DNA of 46,819 nucleotides. Origin: an uncultured Verrucomicrobiales bacterium. Its GTDB lineage: Bacteria; Verrucomicrobiota; Verrucomicrobiia; Verrucomicrobiales; DEV007. A model generated the notes under the pieces. The model had not been told where the DNA came from, made no database searches, and was given only the letters and a program-made list of their open reading frames with translations. Shown piece by piece: positions 24,938-34,146 of this stretch. The stretch spans positions 1-46,819 of the forward strand of contig CALAIY010000014.1 of the NCBI GenBank assembly GCA_937922595.1, read 5' to 3'. A program made the position numbers and the translations under genes. Position 1 is the first letter of the stretch; each line of letters begins with the position of its first letter.

Positions 24938-25600
24938 ATGGATCTCCGCGCCCTTCTCTTTGATTTCGATGGCCTCATCGTAGATACCGAAACTTCCGTC
25001 TACCAAGGCTGGAAACACATTTACGAACGCCACGGCGAAACACTCCACCTCAAAGAATACGTCCAATGCGTCGGCAGTTCCGTCGAGCATGGATACAATC
25101 CCGGCGATACCCTCGAAGAGCGAGTGGGCAAGAGGCTCGATTGGGATGTTCTCCATAAAGAAAAGCAGGAAGTCATCGAGAGGCTTCTCGAAGAATCGGA
25201 GCCCCTACCAGGTGTCGTTGATCTTCTCGCTGAAGCGAAAACTGCCGGTCTTCCCTGTGTCATCGCCTCTAGTTCGCCTCACATGTGGGTGGATCGTTGG
25301 GTCGCCAATTTAAAGCTCGGCTCCTACTTCCAAAAAATCATCTGTCGCGACGACGTTGGGAAGCCGAAGCCCGCGCCCGATCTCTTCATCGCTGCGGCAA
25401 AAGCCGCCGGGATTCCCCACGAAAATGCGCTCGTTTTAGAAGATTCTGAAAATGGCCTCCGTGCTGCCACCGCCGCTGGTATCCGATGTTGCATCGTGCC
25501 CAACGAAATTACCAAGTATTCCAATTTTCAGAAAGCCTGGAAGAAGCTCCCATCCCTCTGCGGTCAATCCCTAGAAGTGCTCGCTGGAGACCATTCTTGA
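24938..25600 (+). CDS. HAD family hydrolase (beta-phosphoglucomutase/phosphatase-like)
   Basis: A 220-residue HAD enzyme, subfamily IA. Motif I is FDFDG with nucleophile D9 and acid/base D11, motif II is VIASSS, and motif III/IV is KPAPDLFIAAAKAAG then VLEDSENGL. The helical cap follows motif I. Such enzymes are sugar phosphatases or phosphoglucomutases. Being 3 bases after araB it may act on a pentose or related phosphate ester, which is inference only. Confidence 0.9.
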   Translation: MDLRALLFDFDGLIVDTETSVYQGWKHIYERHGETLHLKEYVQCVGSSVEHGYNPGDTLEERVGKRLDWDVLHKEKQEVIERLLEESEPLPGVVDLLAEAKTAGLPCVIASSSPHMWVDRWVANLKLGSYFQKIICRDDVGKPKPAPDLFIAAAKAAGIPHENALVLEDSENGLRAATAAGIRCCIVPNEITKYSNFQKAWKKLPSLCGQSLEVLAGDHS

Positions 25601-25697
25601 GGAGAGGGAGGCCATAGTGAAGGTTTTTCTCTAGATTCGGACTCGATAATAATGAGTGACTTCGGTCAATAAGATTTTACGAAAAGTATGTAAAATT

Positions 25698-25707
25698 TGA
25701 TAATTAT
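25698..25707 (+). promoter_or_regulatory. TGATAATTAT element, candidate -10 region
   Basis: Third exact copy of TGATAATTAT, 23 bases before the GTG start of the PhnD-like gene. TTTACG lies 17 bases upstream of GATAAT, an acceptable promoter spacing. Probable promoter for the PhnD-like/kinase pair. Confidence 0.45.
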
Positions 25708-25730
25708 TGTATTTGACGTAAGTTTCCCCA

Positions 25731-26624
25731 GTGAAATGGTCCAATTACTTCGTTTCCGTGAAATTTCTCATGGGTTTGCTTTGTCTTGGGACACTTGCCT
25801 CCTGCAGGCAATCTGACGATCTTGCGGTAGAAATTTCTGCTCCTCTGGGAGCGCAGATACCATGCGAAACGATTCGCTTTGGCGTTTACACGGCAGACAA
25901 AGCGACAACGGTGGTAGAGCAGTTCGCTCCGATCTTGGAGGCGCTAGAGAGCGCAACATCCGAGAAGCTGGGGAGACTAGTCCATATTTCCTTAACGGTC
26001 TCAGCCTCCTACAATGGCGGAATTTCGGATATCGTAGAAGGAAACGTGCACTTTTCTCGCCTCGGACCGGCTTCGTTTGTGATGGCAAAAGCGAAGAATC
26101 CAGATTTGGGGCTTCTTGCGATGGAATCGAAGGGAGGAAAACGCACCTTTTTCGGAATCATTGCGGTGCACAAAGATTCGGAGATTGGATCCGTCACCGA
26201 GCTCAAGGGGAAGAGTTTTGCCTTCGGCGATCCACTTTCCACGATTGGGCGCTATCTGGCGCAGTCTGAATTGCTCAAACATGGGATTCGGGGAGCAGAC
26301 CTTAAGCGTTACGATTTTCTCGGCAGGCACGATACCGTAGGGATGGCCATCGCTGCGGGTGATTTCAGTGCAGGAGCTTTGAAGGCGAGTACCTTCGATA
26401 AACTGGTAGCTGATGGTGAGCCGCTCAAGATTCTCCAAAAATTCAAAAACGTGACGAAGCCCTGGGTGAGCCACCCGACTCTCGATGCGGAAGTGGCCGC
26501 CGCGTTACAAGCCTCCATTCTTGAACTCGATGCCACGAGTATCAGCAAGGATGGGTTCTTAGAGGCGGACGAAAAATATTACACTCCAATTCAAACGGCG
26601 ATGAAGAGGGCTGAAGAGTTCTAA
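25731..26624 (+). CDS. PhnD-like periplasmic binding lipoprotein
   Basis: A 297-residue protein. The GTG start leads into a lipoprotein signal peptide with lipobox LASC (C25). The mature part matches phosphate/phosphonate-type substrate-binding proteins (PF12974-like): IRFGVYTADK near the start, ISDIVEGNVHFSRLGPASFV, FGIIAVHKDSEI, and LKGKSFAFGDPLSTIGRYLA. No ABC permease or ATPase lies nearby; instead a membrane hybrid histidine kinase follows after 23 bases. This arrangement suggests the protein is a ligand-sensing partner of the kinase rather than a transporter component. Ligand unknown; phosphonates, phosphite or other small anions are possible. Confidence 0.86.
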   Translation: MKWSNYFVSVKFLMGLLCLGTLASCRQSDDLAVEISAPLGAQIPCETIRFGVYTADKATTVVEQFAPILEALESATSEKLGRLVHISLTVSASYNGGISDIVEGNVHFSRLGPASFVMAKAKNPDLGLLAMESKGGKRTFFGIIAVHKDSEIGSVTELKGKSFAFGDPLSTIGRYLAQSELLKHGIRGADLKRYDFLGRHDTVGMAIAAGDFSAGALKASTFDKLVADGEPLKILQKFKNVTKPWVSHPTLDAEVAAALQASILELDATSISKDGFLEADEKYYTPIQTAMKRAEEF

Positions 26625-26647
26625 ATGAAAACTCCTTCAAAATTTTG

Positions 26648-28915
26648 ATGCTAAAACATCCCAAAATAATAGAATGGCTTCGCCAGCTGCCCGCTAAGTG
26701 GCAGCTCGTCTTTGGGGCGGCTATACTTGGGGGATTTGGGATCGTAGTGATAGGTTCTGCTGCGTTTTACTACGACCTCTCACGGATAGAAGCACGAGTG
26801 CAAGAAGCTGGGAAGCAGCAGGCGGAGCTCATTAGTACTCTCTCGCTTGATGCACTTATCGTAGAAGACCGCCCGAGATTACAATCGATGGTAGATGGGT
26901 TGCGCACGCTTGAATCCGGGATAGCGAAAATTTGCCTCATGAATCGTGAAGGCGAGGTTCTTGCTCTATGGACCCGCCCGGGAGTCGCCGGCGAATTAAT
27001 TCGTGCGACCGATAGGGTCACTTATGCGGGAAGGGATTTCGGATCTCTTCAGATGGCTTGGGATCGGAAGCATTTCGTTCAACCCATTTTAGAATCCAAA
27101 GCGCGCTCGCTTGGTTTCGCGAGTCTTGCTTTACTTGGAATCATCCTGGGGATTGGAGTTTTACTGCAACGTAATATCATTGCACCACTCGAATACCTGG
27201 AGAAAAAGGTGAAATCGGTGGCGCATGGAGAGCAGCCTCCAGAAAAAAAAGGTTCGTTGATGGCGAGAGAGCTTAGGAGCTTGGATGAGAGCTTGGATCA
27301 GACGGCTACCATTCTTGAAGAAAAGGCGGAATCGGAAGCGCGCGTCATTGAGGAGCGTACCCGAGCGGAAAACGCAGAGGCGGCGGCGAAGGCGAAAATG
27401 GATTTCCTCTCGCTGATGAGCCACGAAATTCGAACTCCGCTCGGGGCGATGATCGGGTTTGCCGAGCTATTGAAATCAGCGGATCTCACGAAGGATGAGC
27501 GCGAGCTATTGGATAATATCAATAATAGCGGCGATTTTCTCCTTCATATCATCAATGATATCCTGGACTTATCCAAAATTGAGGCACGCGGGATAGAATT
27601 GGTTACCGAGCCTTTTAGCCCAGAAAAACTCTGTCACGAACTCGAAGGGAATTTGCGACCACTGGCCGAAGCAAAAGGGATTATTCTTGCTGTAGATACC
27701 GGTGGTTTTGAAGGGAAGTTGCTTATTGGTGATCGGCATCGCTTGAAGCAAGTGCTGATGAATATCATCGGGAATGCAATTAAGTTCACCGCTCGAGGCG
27801 GGGTTCTTGTGAGTATCAAAGATACCGGGAATGGTGGTGTGCCAGGGTGTGCTCAGATGGTTTTTCAAGTGAGCGATAGTGGGATCGGGATGTCTGAAGA
27901 GCAGATTGAGAAAATCTTTGATCCCTTTGCTCAAGCGGATTCCACGGTGACTCGAAAATTTGGAGGCACTGGCTTGGGGCTTAGTGTTGCGAAGCAACTT
28001 ATCAATACAATGGGCGGAGATATTACACTCGAGAGTTCGCCAGGGGCGGGGTCTACATTTTCTTTCGAGCTGTCGTTCCCAATTGCTGAGCTATCGAGCG
28101 CGGTAGAAGAGGAGGAAGAGGGAGAGGTTGTTCTTGATCAGAGGATGCGGATTCTCGTGGCCGAAGATGAAGAGGTGAATCGCATTCTTATTGAGAGGAT
28201 CTTTGCGAGCATGGGGCTCAGTATTGAATTCGTGAAGGATGGGAGCGAAGCCCAGAAAAGGTTGGCTGCAGGAATTGATTTTGATGTCATTTTCCTAGAT
28301 CTCCATATGCCGAATATCGGTGGGATGAAGATTGTGAGGGAGCTTCGAGAGGGCGTCTATGGGGAGGCTGGTAAGTCGGTGAATCTGGCAATCATGTCTG
28401 CGGATGTGCTGGCGAAGGAGGAGGGGAAGAGCTATGGGGTAGATGCCTTTATTTCGAAGCCGATCGATATGGGGAAACTCCGTGGCTTTTTGAGTATGGT
28501 GAAGGCGGAGCAGAAGGAGGCGTTCAGCGCGCTTGTTGTAGAAGATCAGCCGGTAAACCGCCTGCTTATGGCGAAAATGCTGGAGCGAATTGGCGTGGAT
28601 GTCGCTTTCGCGGAGGATGGGCAGGAGTGTCTGGATTTCTTGGCGAAGGAGCCTGCTCCGGACGCCGTCTTTTTAGATTTGCGGATGCCGGTAATGGATG
28701 GGCGAACTGCTGCGGGCAAGATTCGGGCGGGCGAAGTAAGCGATGGGGTGTCCCGGATTCCGATTGCTGTGGTATCTGCGGAATATTTCGGAAAAGACGA
28801 GGCGGAAGAATTCAGAATCCAAGAAGTGTTTTCTAAGCCGGTCGATATTAATAAGCTGGAGGCTTTTGTGAGCCGAGTGCGCGATGGAAGAAGCGAGATT
28901 GCGCTTGCTGGGTGA
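26648..28915 (+). CDS. Hybrid sensor histidine kinase with two receiver domains
   Basis: A 755-residue inner-membrane kinase; ATG 26648. TM1 is about 18-41, a periplasmic/sensor domain of about 110 residues follows (CHASE-like in size), and TM2 is about 154-174. A HAMP-like linker and coiled coil lead to HisKA with phospho-His H259 (SHEIRTPL). The ATPase domain has N376 (NIIGNAIKF), DSGIGMSEEQIEKIFDPFAQ and GGTGLGLSVAK. Two receivers follow, with phosphoacceptors D551 (FLDLHMPN) and D677 (FLDLRMPVMDG). There is no Hpt domain or output domain, so phosphate must pass to a separate protein. Paired with the PhnD-like lipoprotein as probable sensor input. Confidence 0.95.
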   Translation: MLKHPKIIEWLRQLPAKWQLVFGAAILGGFGIVVIGSAAFYYDLSRIEARVQEAGKQQAELISTLSLDALIVEDRPRLQSMVDGLRTLESGIAKICLMNREGEVLALWTRPGVAGELIRATDRVTYAGRDFGSLQMAWDRKHFVQPILESKARSLGFASLALLGIILGIGVLLQRNIIAPLEYLEKKVKSVAHGEQPPEKKGSLMARELRSLDESLDQTATILEEKAESEARVIEERTRAENAEAAAKAKMDFLSLMSHEIRTPLGAMIGFAELLKSADLTKDERELLDNINNSGDFLLHIINDILDLSKIEARGIELVTEPFSPEKLCHELEGNLRPLAEAKGIILAVDTGGFEGKLLIGDRHRLKQVLMNIIGNAIKFTARGGVLVSIKDTGNGGVPGCAQMVFQVSDSGIGMSEEQIEKIFDPFAQADSTVTRKFGGTGLGLSVAKQLINTMGGDITLESSPGAGSTFSFELSFPIAELSSAVEEEEEGEVVLDQRMRILVAEDEEVNRILIERIFASMGLSIEFVKDGSEAQKRLAAGIDFDVIFLDLHMPNIGGMKIVRELREGVYGEAGKSVNLAIMSADVLAKEEGKSYGVDAFISKPIDMGKLRGFLSMVKAEQKEAFSALVVEDQPVNRLLMAKMLERIGVDVAFAEDGQECLDFLAKEPAPDAVFLDLRMPVMDGRTAAGKIRAGEVSDGVSRIPIAVVSAEYFGKDEAEEFRIQEVFSKPVDINKLEAFVSRVRDGRSEIALAG

Positions 28916-28941
28916 TAGGCTTTTTCGGAGTGAAGAATAAT

Positions 28942-30660
28942 CTACATCCGATCGGGGACTTCGATTCCTAGGAGGTCTAGGCCGGTCTTTAAGGTGCGTC
29001 CTGTCTGGTGGGCGAGGGCTAGGCGGGAGAGCTTTTGAGATTCGGATTCTGCGGTGAGAACTGGGCAGGCTTCGAAGAATGAGTGGAAGGCTTTGGCTAG
29101 CTCGAAGAGGTAGGTGGCGAGGATATTCGGGCGGAAATCGTTGAGGACATCGGGGACGGTTTCGCCGAAGGCGGCTAGTTTGATGGCGAGGGTGCGCTCG
29201 GCGGGCTCGGTGAGCTGGATTTCTTGGGAAGATAGATCGGGATTGGATTCTAACTTCCGGAAGATACTTTGGATGCGGACGTAGCTGTATTGTAGGTAGG
29301 GGGCGGTGCTGCCGGTGAGGGCGAGCATTTTATCCCAGCTGAAGATATAGTCGGTCATGCGGTGCTGGGAGAGCTCGCTGTATTTGACGGCGCCGAGGCC
29401 TACGATTTTGGAGGTCTTGTCTTTTTCTTCGCCTTGGAGGTCTGGGTTTTTCTCTTCGATGGCTTTCTTGGCGCGTTCGATGGATTCGTGGAGGACATCG
29501 AGGAGGCCTACGGATTCACCGGAGCGGGTGCGCATGAGCTTTCTATCTTCACCGAGGATGGAGCCGTGGGCGATGTGGATGAGCTTTACTGTCTGGCCGC
29601 GCTTTTTGGAGGTCTCGAAGATTTGCTGGAAGTGGAGGGATTGGGGGGCTCCGACGACGTACCAGATTTGATCGGCTTGGAATTCTTCTACCCTGTAATC
29701 GATGGTGGCGAGGTCGGTGGTGGCGTAGAGGAAGCCTCCATCGCCTTTGCGAATGATGCAGGGGTGTTCTTCTAGGGCTTTGTCTTCGGGGAAGAAGACG
29801 CAGGCGGCTCCATCGGAGATTTTGGCGATCTCAGCTTGAAGGAGTGATTCTACGAGGGGGGCGAGGCGGTCGTTGTAGGCGGATTCGCCGAGGTAGTGGT
29901 CGAAGTGGATGTCGAGCCAGCTGTAGATTTCGCGGAGTCCTTTGAGGGAGTGGTCGATGCATTGCTGCCAGATGGCGACGTTTTCTTCATCACCGGCTTG
30001 GAGCTTTACGAGCTCGGCTTTGCAGGTGTCTTTGAGGGCTTCGTCTTCTTTGGTGGTGGCGTTTACTTTTTTGTAGACGCGGACGAGTTCGGTGATGGGA
30101 TCGGCTTCGAGGGCGGTGTGGTCGAGGAGGTTTTTCCAGCCGTAGAGGATCATGCCGAATTGGGTGCCCCAGTCGCCGATGTGGTTGTCGGTGGTGACGT
30201 GGTGGCCGAGGAATCTGGCGGTGCGGGCGAGGGCGTCTCCAATGATGGTGGAGCGAAGGTGCCCGATGTGCATGGGCTTGGCGACGTTTGGTGCGGAGAA
30301 ATCTACGACGATGCGTTGGGGAGTTTCCGCTTGCGGGACGCCGAGGTGGGGATCGGAGAGGAGGCTTGTGGTGTGGGCGGCGAGGGCGGGATCGAGGAGC
30401 CGGAAATTGATGAAGCCGGGGCCTGCGATTTCGGGGGGGGCGCAGATGGTGGAGAGGGGAGTTTCCCCGAGGGCATCGATGATTTCTTGGGCGAGGGCGC
30501 GGGGATTGGTCTTGCGTTGCTTGGCGGTGACCATGGCGACGTTAGTTTGGTAGTCGCCGAATTTGGGATCTTGGGAGCTGGTGATGGTGGGCTGAGCTTC
30601 GAGGGAGAGCGCTTGGAGGGCGGTCTTGAGGTGCGCGGAGATTTGGGCGGGAAAGGTCAT
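28942..30660 (-). CDS. argS: Arginyl-tRNA synthetase
   Basis: A 572-residue class I synthetase. The N-terminal Add-1 domain precedes FSAPNVAKPMHIGHLRST with the HIGH motif at 131-134. The C-terminal DALR domain binds the anticodon. No clear KMSKS is seen (the region around GEDRKLMRTRSGE takes its place), which is normal for many ArgRS. It charges tRNA-Arg with arginine. It lies 67 bases downstream of the PTS IIA gene on the same strand. Confidence 0.96.
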   Translation of the reverse strand: MTFPAQISAHLKTALQALSLEAQPTITSSQDPKFGDYQTNVAMVTAKQRKTNPRALAQEIIDALGETPLSTICAPPEIAGPGFINFRLLDPALAAHTTSLLSDPHLGVPQAETPQRIVVDFSAPNVAKPMHIGHLRSTIIGDALARTARFLGHHVTTDNHIGDWGTQFGMILYGWKNLLDHTALEADPITELVRVYKKVNATTKEDEALKDTCKAELVKLQAGDEENVAIWQQCIDHSLKGLREIYSWLDIHFDHYLGESAYNDRLAPLVESLLQAEIAKISDGAACVFFPEDKALEEHPCIIRKGDGGFLYATTDLATIDYRVEEFQADQIWYVVGAPQSLHFQQIFETSKKRGQTVKLIHIAHGSILGEDRKLMRTRSGESVGLLDVLHESIERAKKAIEEKNPDLQGEEKDKTSKIVGLGAVKYSELSQHRMTDYIFSWDKMLALTGSTAPYLQYSYVRIQSIFRKLESNPDLSSQEIQLTEPAERTLAIKLAAFGETVPDVLNDFRPNILATYLFELAKAFHSFFEACPVLTAESESQKLSRLALAHQTGRTLKTGLDLLGIEVPDRM

Positions 30661-30727
30661 GGAAGAGTGGAGAGGGAAATGGGAAATTTTAAGGCATGGC
30701 GGTGCCTTGGGATTTCGAGGGCACGGA

Positions 30728-31195
30728 TTAGTTCCGCGGGGCGCGGCGGGAGAGGATCTCTAGGATCTCCTTGGGGCCTTCTGCGGAACTTAGCAGAGCT
30801 CGAACTTCGCCGTTGTTCAGCATCTTGGCGATGGCGGCGAGGGTGCGAAGGTGAAGGTGGTAGCTGTCGCGGGGGACGATGAAGAGGACGATGAAGCGAA
30901 CCGGGGCGTTGTCGATGGCGTCGAATTGGATTCCTTCGTGGGAGCGGCCAAAGACGGCGATGACTTCGGTGATTTTCTCGGAGAAGGTGTGCGGGATGGC
31001 GACGCCGTGGCCAATTCCGGTGCTGGTGCGGTTCTCACGCTCTTTGAGGGCGGTGAGGAGTGCTTCGGGGGATTCTCCCTGGAGTGCGCCATTGTCGGCG
31101 AGGTGATCGATGAGTTCGACGATTGCTGGCCACCTTTCGGTGGCGGTCATCTTGGGAACGATCTGGGTGGGGAGAAGGATGCTAGCCAGGTCCAT
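30728..31195 (-). CDS. PTS fructose/nitrogen-type IIA protein
   Basis: A 155-residue EIIA of the fructose/PtsN family. The phospho-acceptor is H69 in GHGVAIPH. Stand-alone EIIA proteins without sugar permeases usually act as regulators (EIIA-Ntr), controlling nitrogen, potassium or RpoN-linked functions, phosphorylated by PtsP/NPr. No PTS permease is adjacent, which favours a regulatory role. rpoN is encoded in the window but 19 kb away. Confidence 0.87.
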   Translation of the reverse strand: MDLASILLPTQIVPKMTATERWPAIVELIDHLADNGALQGESPEALLTALKERENRTSTGIGHGVAIPHTFSEKITEVIAVFGRSHEGIQFDAIDNAPVRFIVLFIVPRDSYHLHLRTLAAIAKMLNNGEVRALLSSAEGPKEILEILSRRAPRN

Positions 31196-31321
31196 AGGGG
31201 GATGTGCTGGGAGCTCGAGGAGAGATAATAAAGGGCGGGAGGCGCAAATGATTAATAGAGAGCGGAGCTGGACGCAAGGGGGCGTTTCTTGGCTCAGGGC
31301 TGATCTGGGGAAATCGTTTAC

Positions 31322-31873
31322 TTATCGGGCAGGTGAGGGAGGTGTGCTTTCGGGGGCGGAGGTGGACGAGGAAAAGAGGACTAAATCAACTTGGTCGCGT
31401 GGCGAAGTGTGGCCAGCGGGCGGGCGGTCGCTCCCGAAGCTGGTGGTATGAATACGGGTATGAAAGCTGGGGGAGCGGGTGATGATGGAGCTGCGGAGGG
31501 CGAGGGCGCGTTGCTCGCCGAGGACGCGGTCGGCTCCGGGGGCGGCTCCACGGCTGGCAAAGCCGGCAATGAGGAGGTGTGCTTGGGGATCGAGGGCGAG
31601 TGCTTCTTGGATCGGCGCGAGGGTGGCTAGGGTGTTTTCCTCGAAGTGGGAGCTGCGGCGAGCGAAGCGGATGCTGGTGCGGACGGAGGCGTCGTTGTAG
31701 CGGAAATGGTCGGGACGTGAGGGAAGGGGGCTTACTCCGCCGGTGGTCTGGCTGCGGGCGGTGTCATTTCCCTCAAGGAGCGAGAAGCTGGGGAGTGAGG
31801 GGAATGAAAGGCTGCTGCACCCGGCGGTGGCGAGTGCCACGACGGTGGCGATGAGTGTGGAGGGGCGGGTCAT
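31322..31873 (-). CDS. pal: Pal-like OmpA-domain lipoprotein
   Basis: A 183-residue lipoprotein with signal peptide and lipobox ATAGC (C19). Residues about 70-170 form an OmpA/MotB C-terminal domain that binds peptidoglycan (IRFARRSSHFEENTLATLAPI, LLIAGFASRG, LGEQRALALRSSI). The ATG overlaps the tolB stop by 4 bases (ATGA). In the Tol-Pal system it tethers the outer membrane to peptidoglycan. The domain is slightly divergent. A 126-base gap with no feature separates it from the PTS IIA gene. Confidence 0.85.
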   Translation of the reverse strand: MTRPSTLIATVVALATAGCSSLSFPSLPSFSLLEGNDTARSQTTGGVSPLPSRPDHFRYNDASVRTSIRFARRSSHFEENTLATLAPIQEALALDPQAHLLIAGFASRGAAPGADRVLGEQRALALRSSIITRSPSFHTRIHTTSFGSDRPPAGHTSPRDQVDLVLFSSSTSAPESTPPSPAR

Positions 31874-33030
31874 CGGGTCCAGGAGGGTTCAGCGGCGCGT
31901 CCGGGGCCGGTGTAGACGTTGCGGGTGCGGCCGGTGCGGGTATCGGCGACGATGAGTTTTCCGCGATAGATGCAGGCGAGGTGGCGGCCGTCGGGTGCCC
32001 AGGTGGGATCGGAGCCGGCGCAGACTGTGCGGACGCGCCCGGAGCGAAGATCTAATACGGCGACTTGGGGGGAGCTGTCGGCTGTGGAGAAGGCGATGAA
32101 ATTGCCGTCTGGTGAGTAATCGGGGGCGAGGGCGGATGAGGTGCCGGTGGCGAGGCGCGTGGGGGTGCCGCTGGGGAGTCTCTTTTTGATCAGATGGGGG
32201 GCGCGGCCATCGGTGTAGGAATAGACAAGGGTGCGCCCATCGGGAGACCAGGTGGGGCCAGATTCGGCTCCGGGTGAGCTGGTGACGAGCTGGGCGCGCG
32301 AACCGCCAAGTGATGCAATGAAGATTTCGGGGTTTCCGGTGAAACTCATGGCCATGGCAAGCGAGCGCCCATCGGGTGAGATGGCGGCATCGGTGCTGGT
32401 GCCAGGGGAGCGGGCGAGGGTATGGCGCTCGCCATTGATGAGATCGAGGAATTGGATCTCAGGGTATCCGCTGCTGTAGCCGGTGAATACGAGATAGCTG
32501 GCGTCGGGGCTGATCGCGGGTGCGACGGCGTATTCGCTGGGGGCGGTGACACGCCGAAGGGTGCCACCATCGGCATCGCAGAGATGGATGGCTGGGGAGG
32601 CTCCCTTTTTCTGGATGGTGAAGGCGATCACGCTTTTTGCGATGCCGGGGCTTCCTGTGAGGGAGGCCGCGATGTCATCTGCGAAGAAATGAGCGTTTTG
32701 CCGGAGGCTGGCGTCGTCGTAGGTGCGGGTGAAGATGGGTGTGCCATCAGATTTTAAGAGGCTGCCCTCAATGCGCCCACCTGTGGAGGCACCGGTCACG
32801 GAGTAGCTGGGAGTGTGCGCTGGGGGCGAGAGATCGAAGACTCCTGCGTTTTTGAGATCGCGGATCAGGGTGGTGGTCGCAATTTCACCGCTTGAGCCAG
32901 AAAGTGGCGTGAGCACAATCGGAATTGCGCGGGTGTCTCCCCCAACGATCGATGGCACCGCCGAGGAAGTAATCGGCAGTGAGGAGAGTGCCGAAAGTGC
33001 GGTGATGAGGATGGTGCGAAGAATACACAC
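31870..33030 (-). CDS. tolB: TolB-like periplasmic beta-propeller protein
   Basis: A 386-residue protein. GTG at 33030 precedes the signal peptide ILRTILITALSALSSLPITSSA. The N-terminal alpha/beta domain (about 30-150) is followed by a propeller of WD40-like/TolB blades with repeats such as PAISPDASYLVFTGYSSGYPEI, AAISPDGRSLAMAMS and PTWSPDGRTLVYSYTDG. TolB binds Pal and helps constrict the outer membrane. It overlaps pal by 4 bases; lgt is 14 bases upstream. TolQ, TolR and TolA are not in the window. Confidence 0.92.
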   Translation of the reverse strand: MCILRTILITALSALSSLPITSSAVPSIVGGDTRAIPIVLTPLSGSSGEIATTTLIRDLKNAGVFDLSPPAHTPSYSVTGASTGGRIEGSLLKSDGTPIFTRTYDDASLRQNAHFFADDIAASLTGSPGIAKSVIAFTIQKKGASPAIHLCDADGGTLRRVTAPSEYAVAPAISPDASYLVFTGYSSGYPEIQFLDLINGERHTLARSPGTSTDAAISPDGRSLAMAMSFTGNPEIFIASLGGSRAQLVTSSPGAESGPTWSPDGRTLVYSYTDGRAPHLIKKRLPSGTPTRLATGTSSALAPDYSPDGNFIAFSTADSSPQVAVLDLRSGRVRTVCAGSDPTWAPDGRHLACIYRGKLIVADTRTGRTRNVYTGPGRAAEPSWTR

Positions 33031-33044
33031 GGGAGGAGATAGAA

Positions 33045-34046
33045 TCAGCGTTGGAGCCTTGCGTCGAGCGCTTTTCGTCCGGCTGATGCCGCATAGACCA
33101 CAAAGCTGATGCCAATTGCGATCATGAAAAACGAATAAAATTGTCCCCGCGAAAATCCGTAGATCAACGAGGCGTCGGGCTCACGGTAGCTCTCGGCGGT
33201 AATCCGTCCGATGGCGTAGAGGATGAAAAAGAGCCCGGTAAGGAGCCCGTGGGGCAAACGCTTGAATGCGAGGCGCACGCCGAGCAGGACGATGAAGAGT
33301 AGCAAGCCTTCGAGGGCAGCTTCGAAGAGCTGTGAGGGATAGCGGGCGGGCAAGTGCTCCGCGAGGAAGTCTCGCACGGCTGGATCTGCGCGGGTCGCCT
33401 CATCGATGATAAATGGTAGATCTGAGGCAGATTTCGCTTCAGGAATCATCTCTACGAGGCCGGAGGCGAGGTGGTAGCCGGCCTCGCCACCATTTTCGAT
33501 TTCTTCACGAACGGAAGAGGGGAATACCATCGCGGTGCGAGAATCTTGCGGTGCGATTCTGCCATAAAGTTCGCCATTTACGAAATTGGCGACTCTTCCG
33601 AGACAAAGCCCGATTGGGGCGACGGTGACCAGTCCATCGCCAAGACCAGGCCAAGAGACCTTGTGTCGCCAGGCGTAATAGAAGGTAAATACGATAAGAC
33701 CTAAGATTCCGCCGTGGCTCGACATGCCGCCACCGAGGGTCTTGAAGAGGGCGAGTGGATCACTCAGTAGCGTCTCAATCCCATCGTAAAAAAGAAAATA
33801 CCCGAGCCTGCCACCGAGGAAGACTCCGAAAATAAAGCCGTAGGTGAGAAAATCGGTCACACGATCTTCGGTGAGGACAAAGCGCTCTTTCCGCGCTAGC
33901 CGCCTGAGGATGAGAACGCCGAGGAAAAGCCCAAGCACATAGGCCAGGCCATACCAACGGATTCCCCAGTTTCCCCCAAAGTGAATCGCATAGGGACTTA
34001 GTGAATGGACGTAAACCGCTTCGGACACGCTGGACTTAGAGCGCAA
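33045..34046 (-). CDS. lgt: Prolipoprotein diacylglyceryl transferase
   Basis: A 333-residue membrane enzyme with about seven hydrophobic helices. The family signature GRVANFVNGELYGR is at 150-163, HGGILG at 111-116, and YVHSLSPYAIHF is at the N terminus. It transfers diacylglycerol from phosphatidylglycerol to the lipobox cysteine of prolipoproteins, such as Pal, the PhnD-like protein and the L,D-transpeptidase here. An insertion of about 50 residues after GRIAP makes it longer than the E. coli protein. No ATG near the start: TTG 34046 or GTG 34028 are candidates. It heads the lgt-tolB-pal operon. Confidence 0.95.
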   Translation of the reverse strand: MRSKSSVSEAVYVHSLSPYAIHFGGNWGIRWYGLAYVLGLFLGVLILRRLARKERFVLTEDRVTDFLTYGFIFGVFLGGRLGYFLFYDGIETLLSDPLALFKTLGGGMSSHGGILGLIVFTFYYAWRHKVSWPGLGDGLVTVAPIGLCLGRVANFVNGELYGRIAPQDSRTAMVFPSSVREEIENGGEAGYHLASGLVEMIPEAKSASDLPFIIDEATRADPAVRDFLAEHLPARYPSQLFEAALEGLLLFIVLLGVRLAFKRLPHGLLTGLFFILYAIGRITAESYREPDASLIYGFSRGQFYSFFMIAIGISFVVYAASAGRKALDARLQR

Positions 34047-34146
34047 TGCTAGGGTGCCTGCAACTTACCAGCTTCGCAAAACGCATTGGCGTTTGACGCG
34101 GACCCGCGCCCGGATCAGCGTTTCTGGTGTCTACCCAGCCCTGCCC

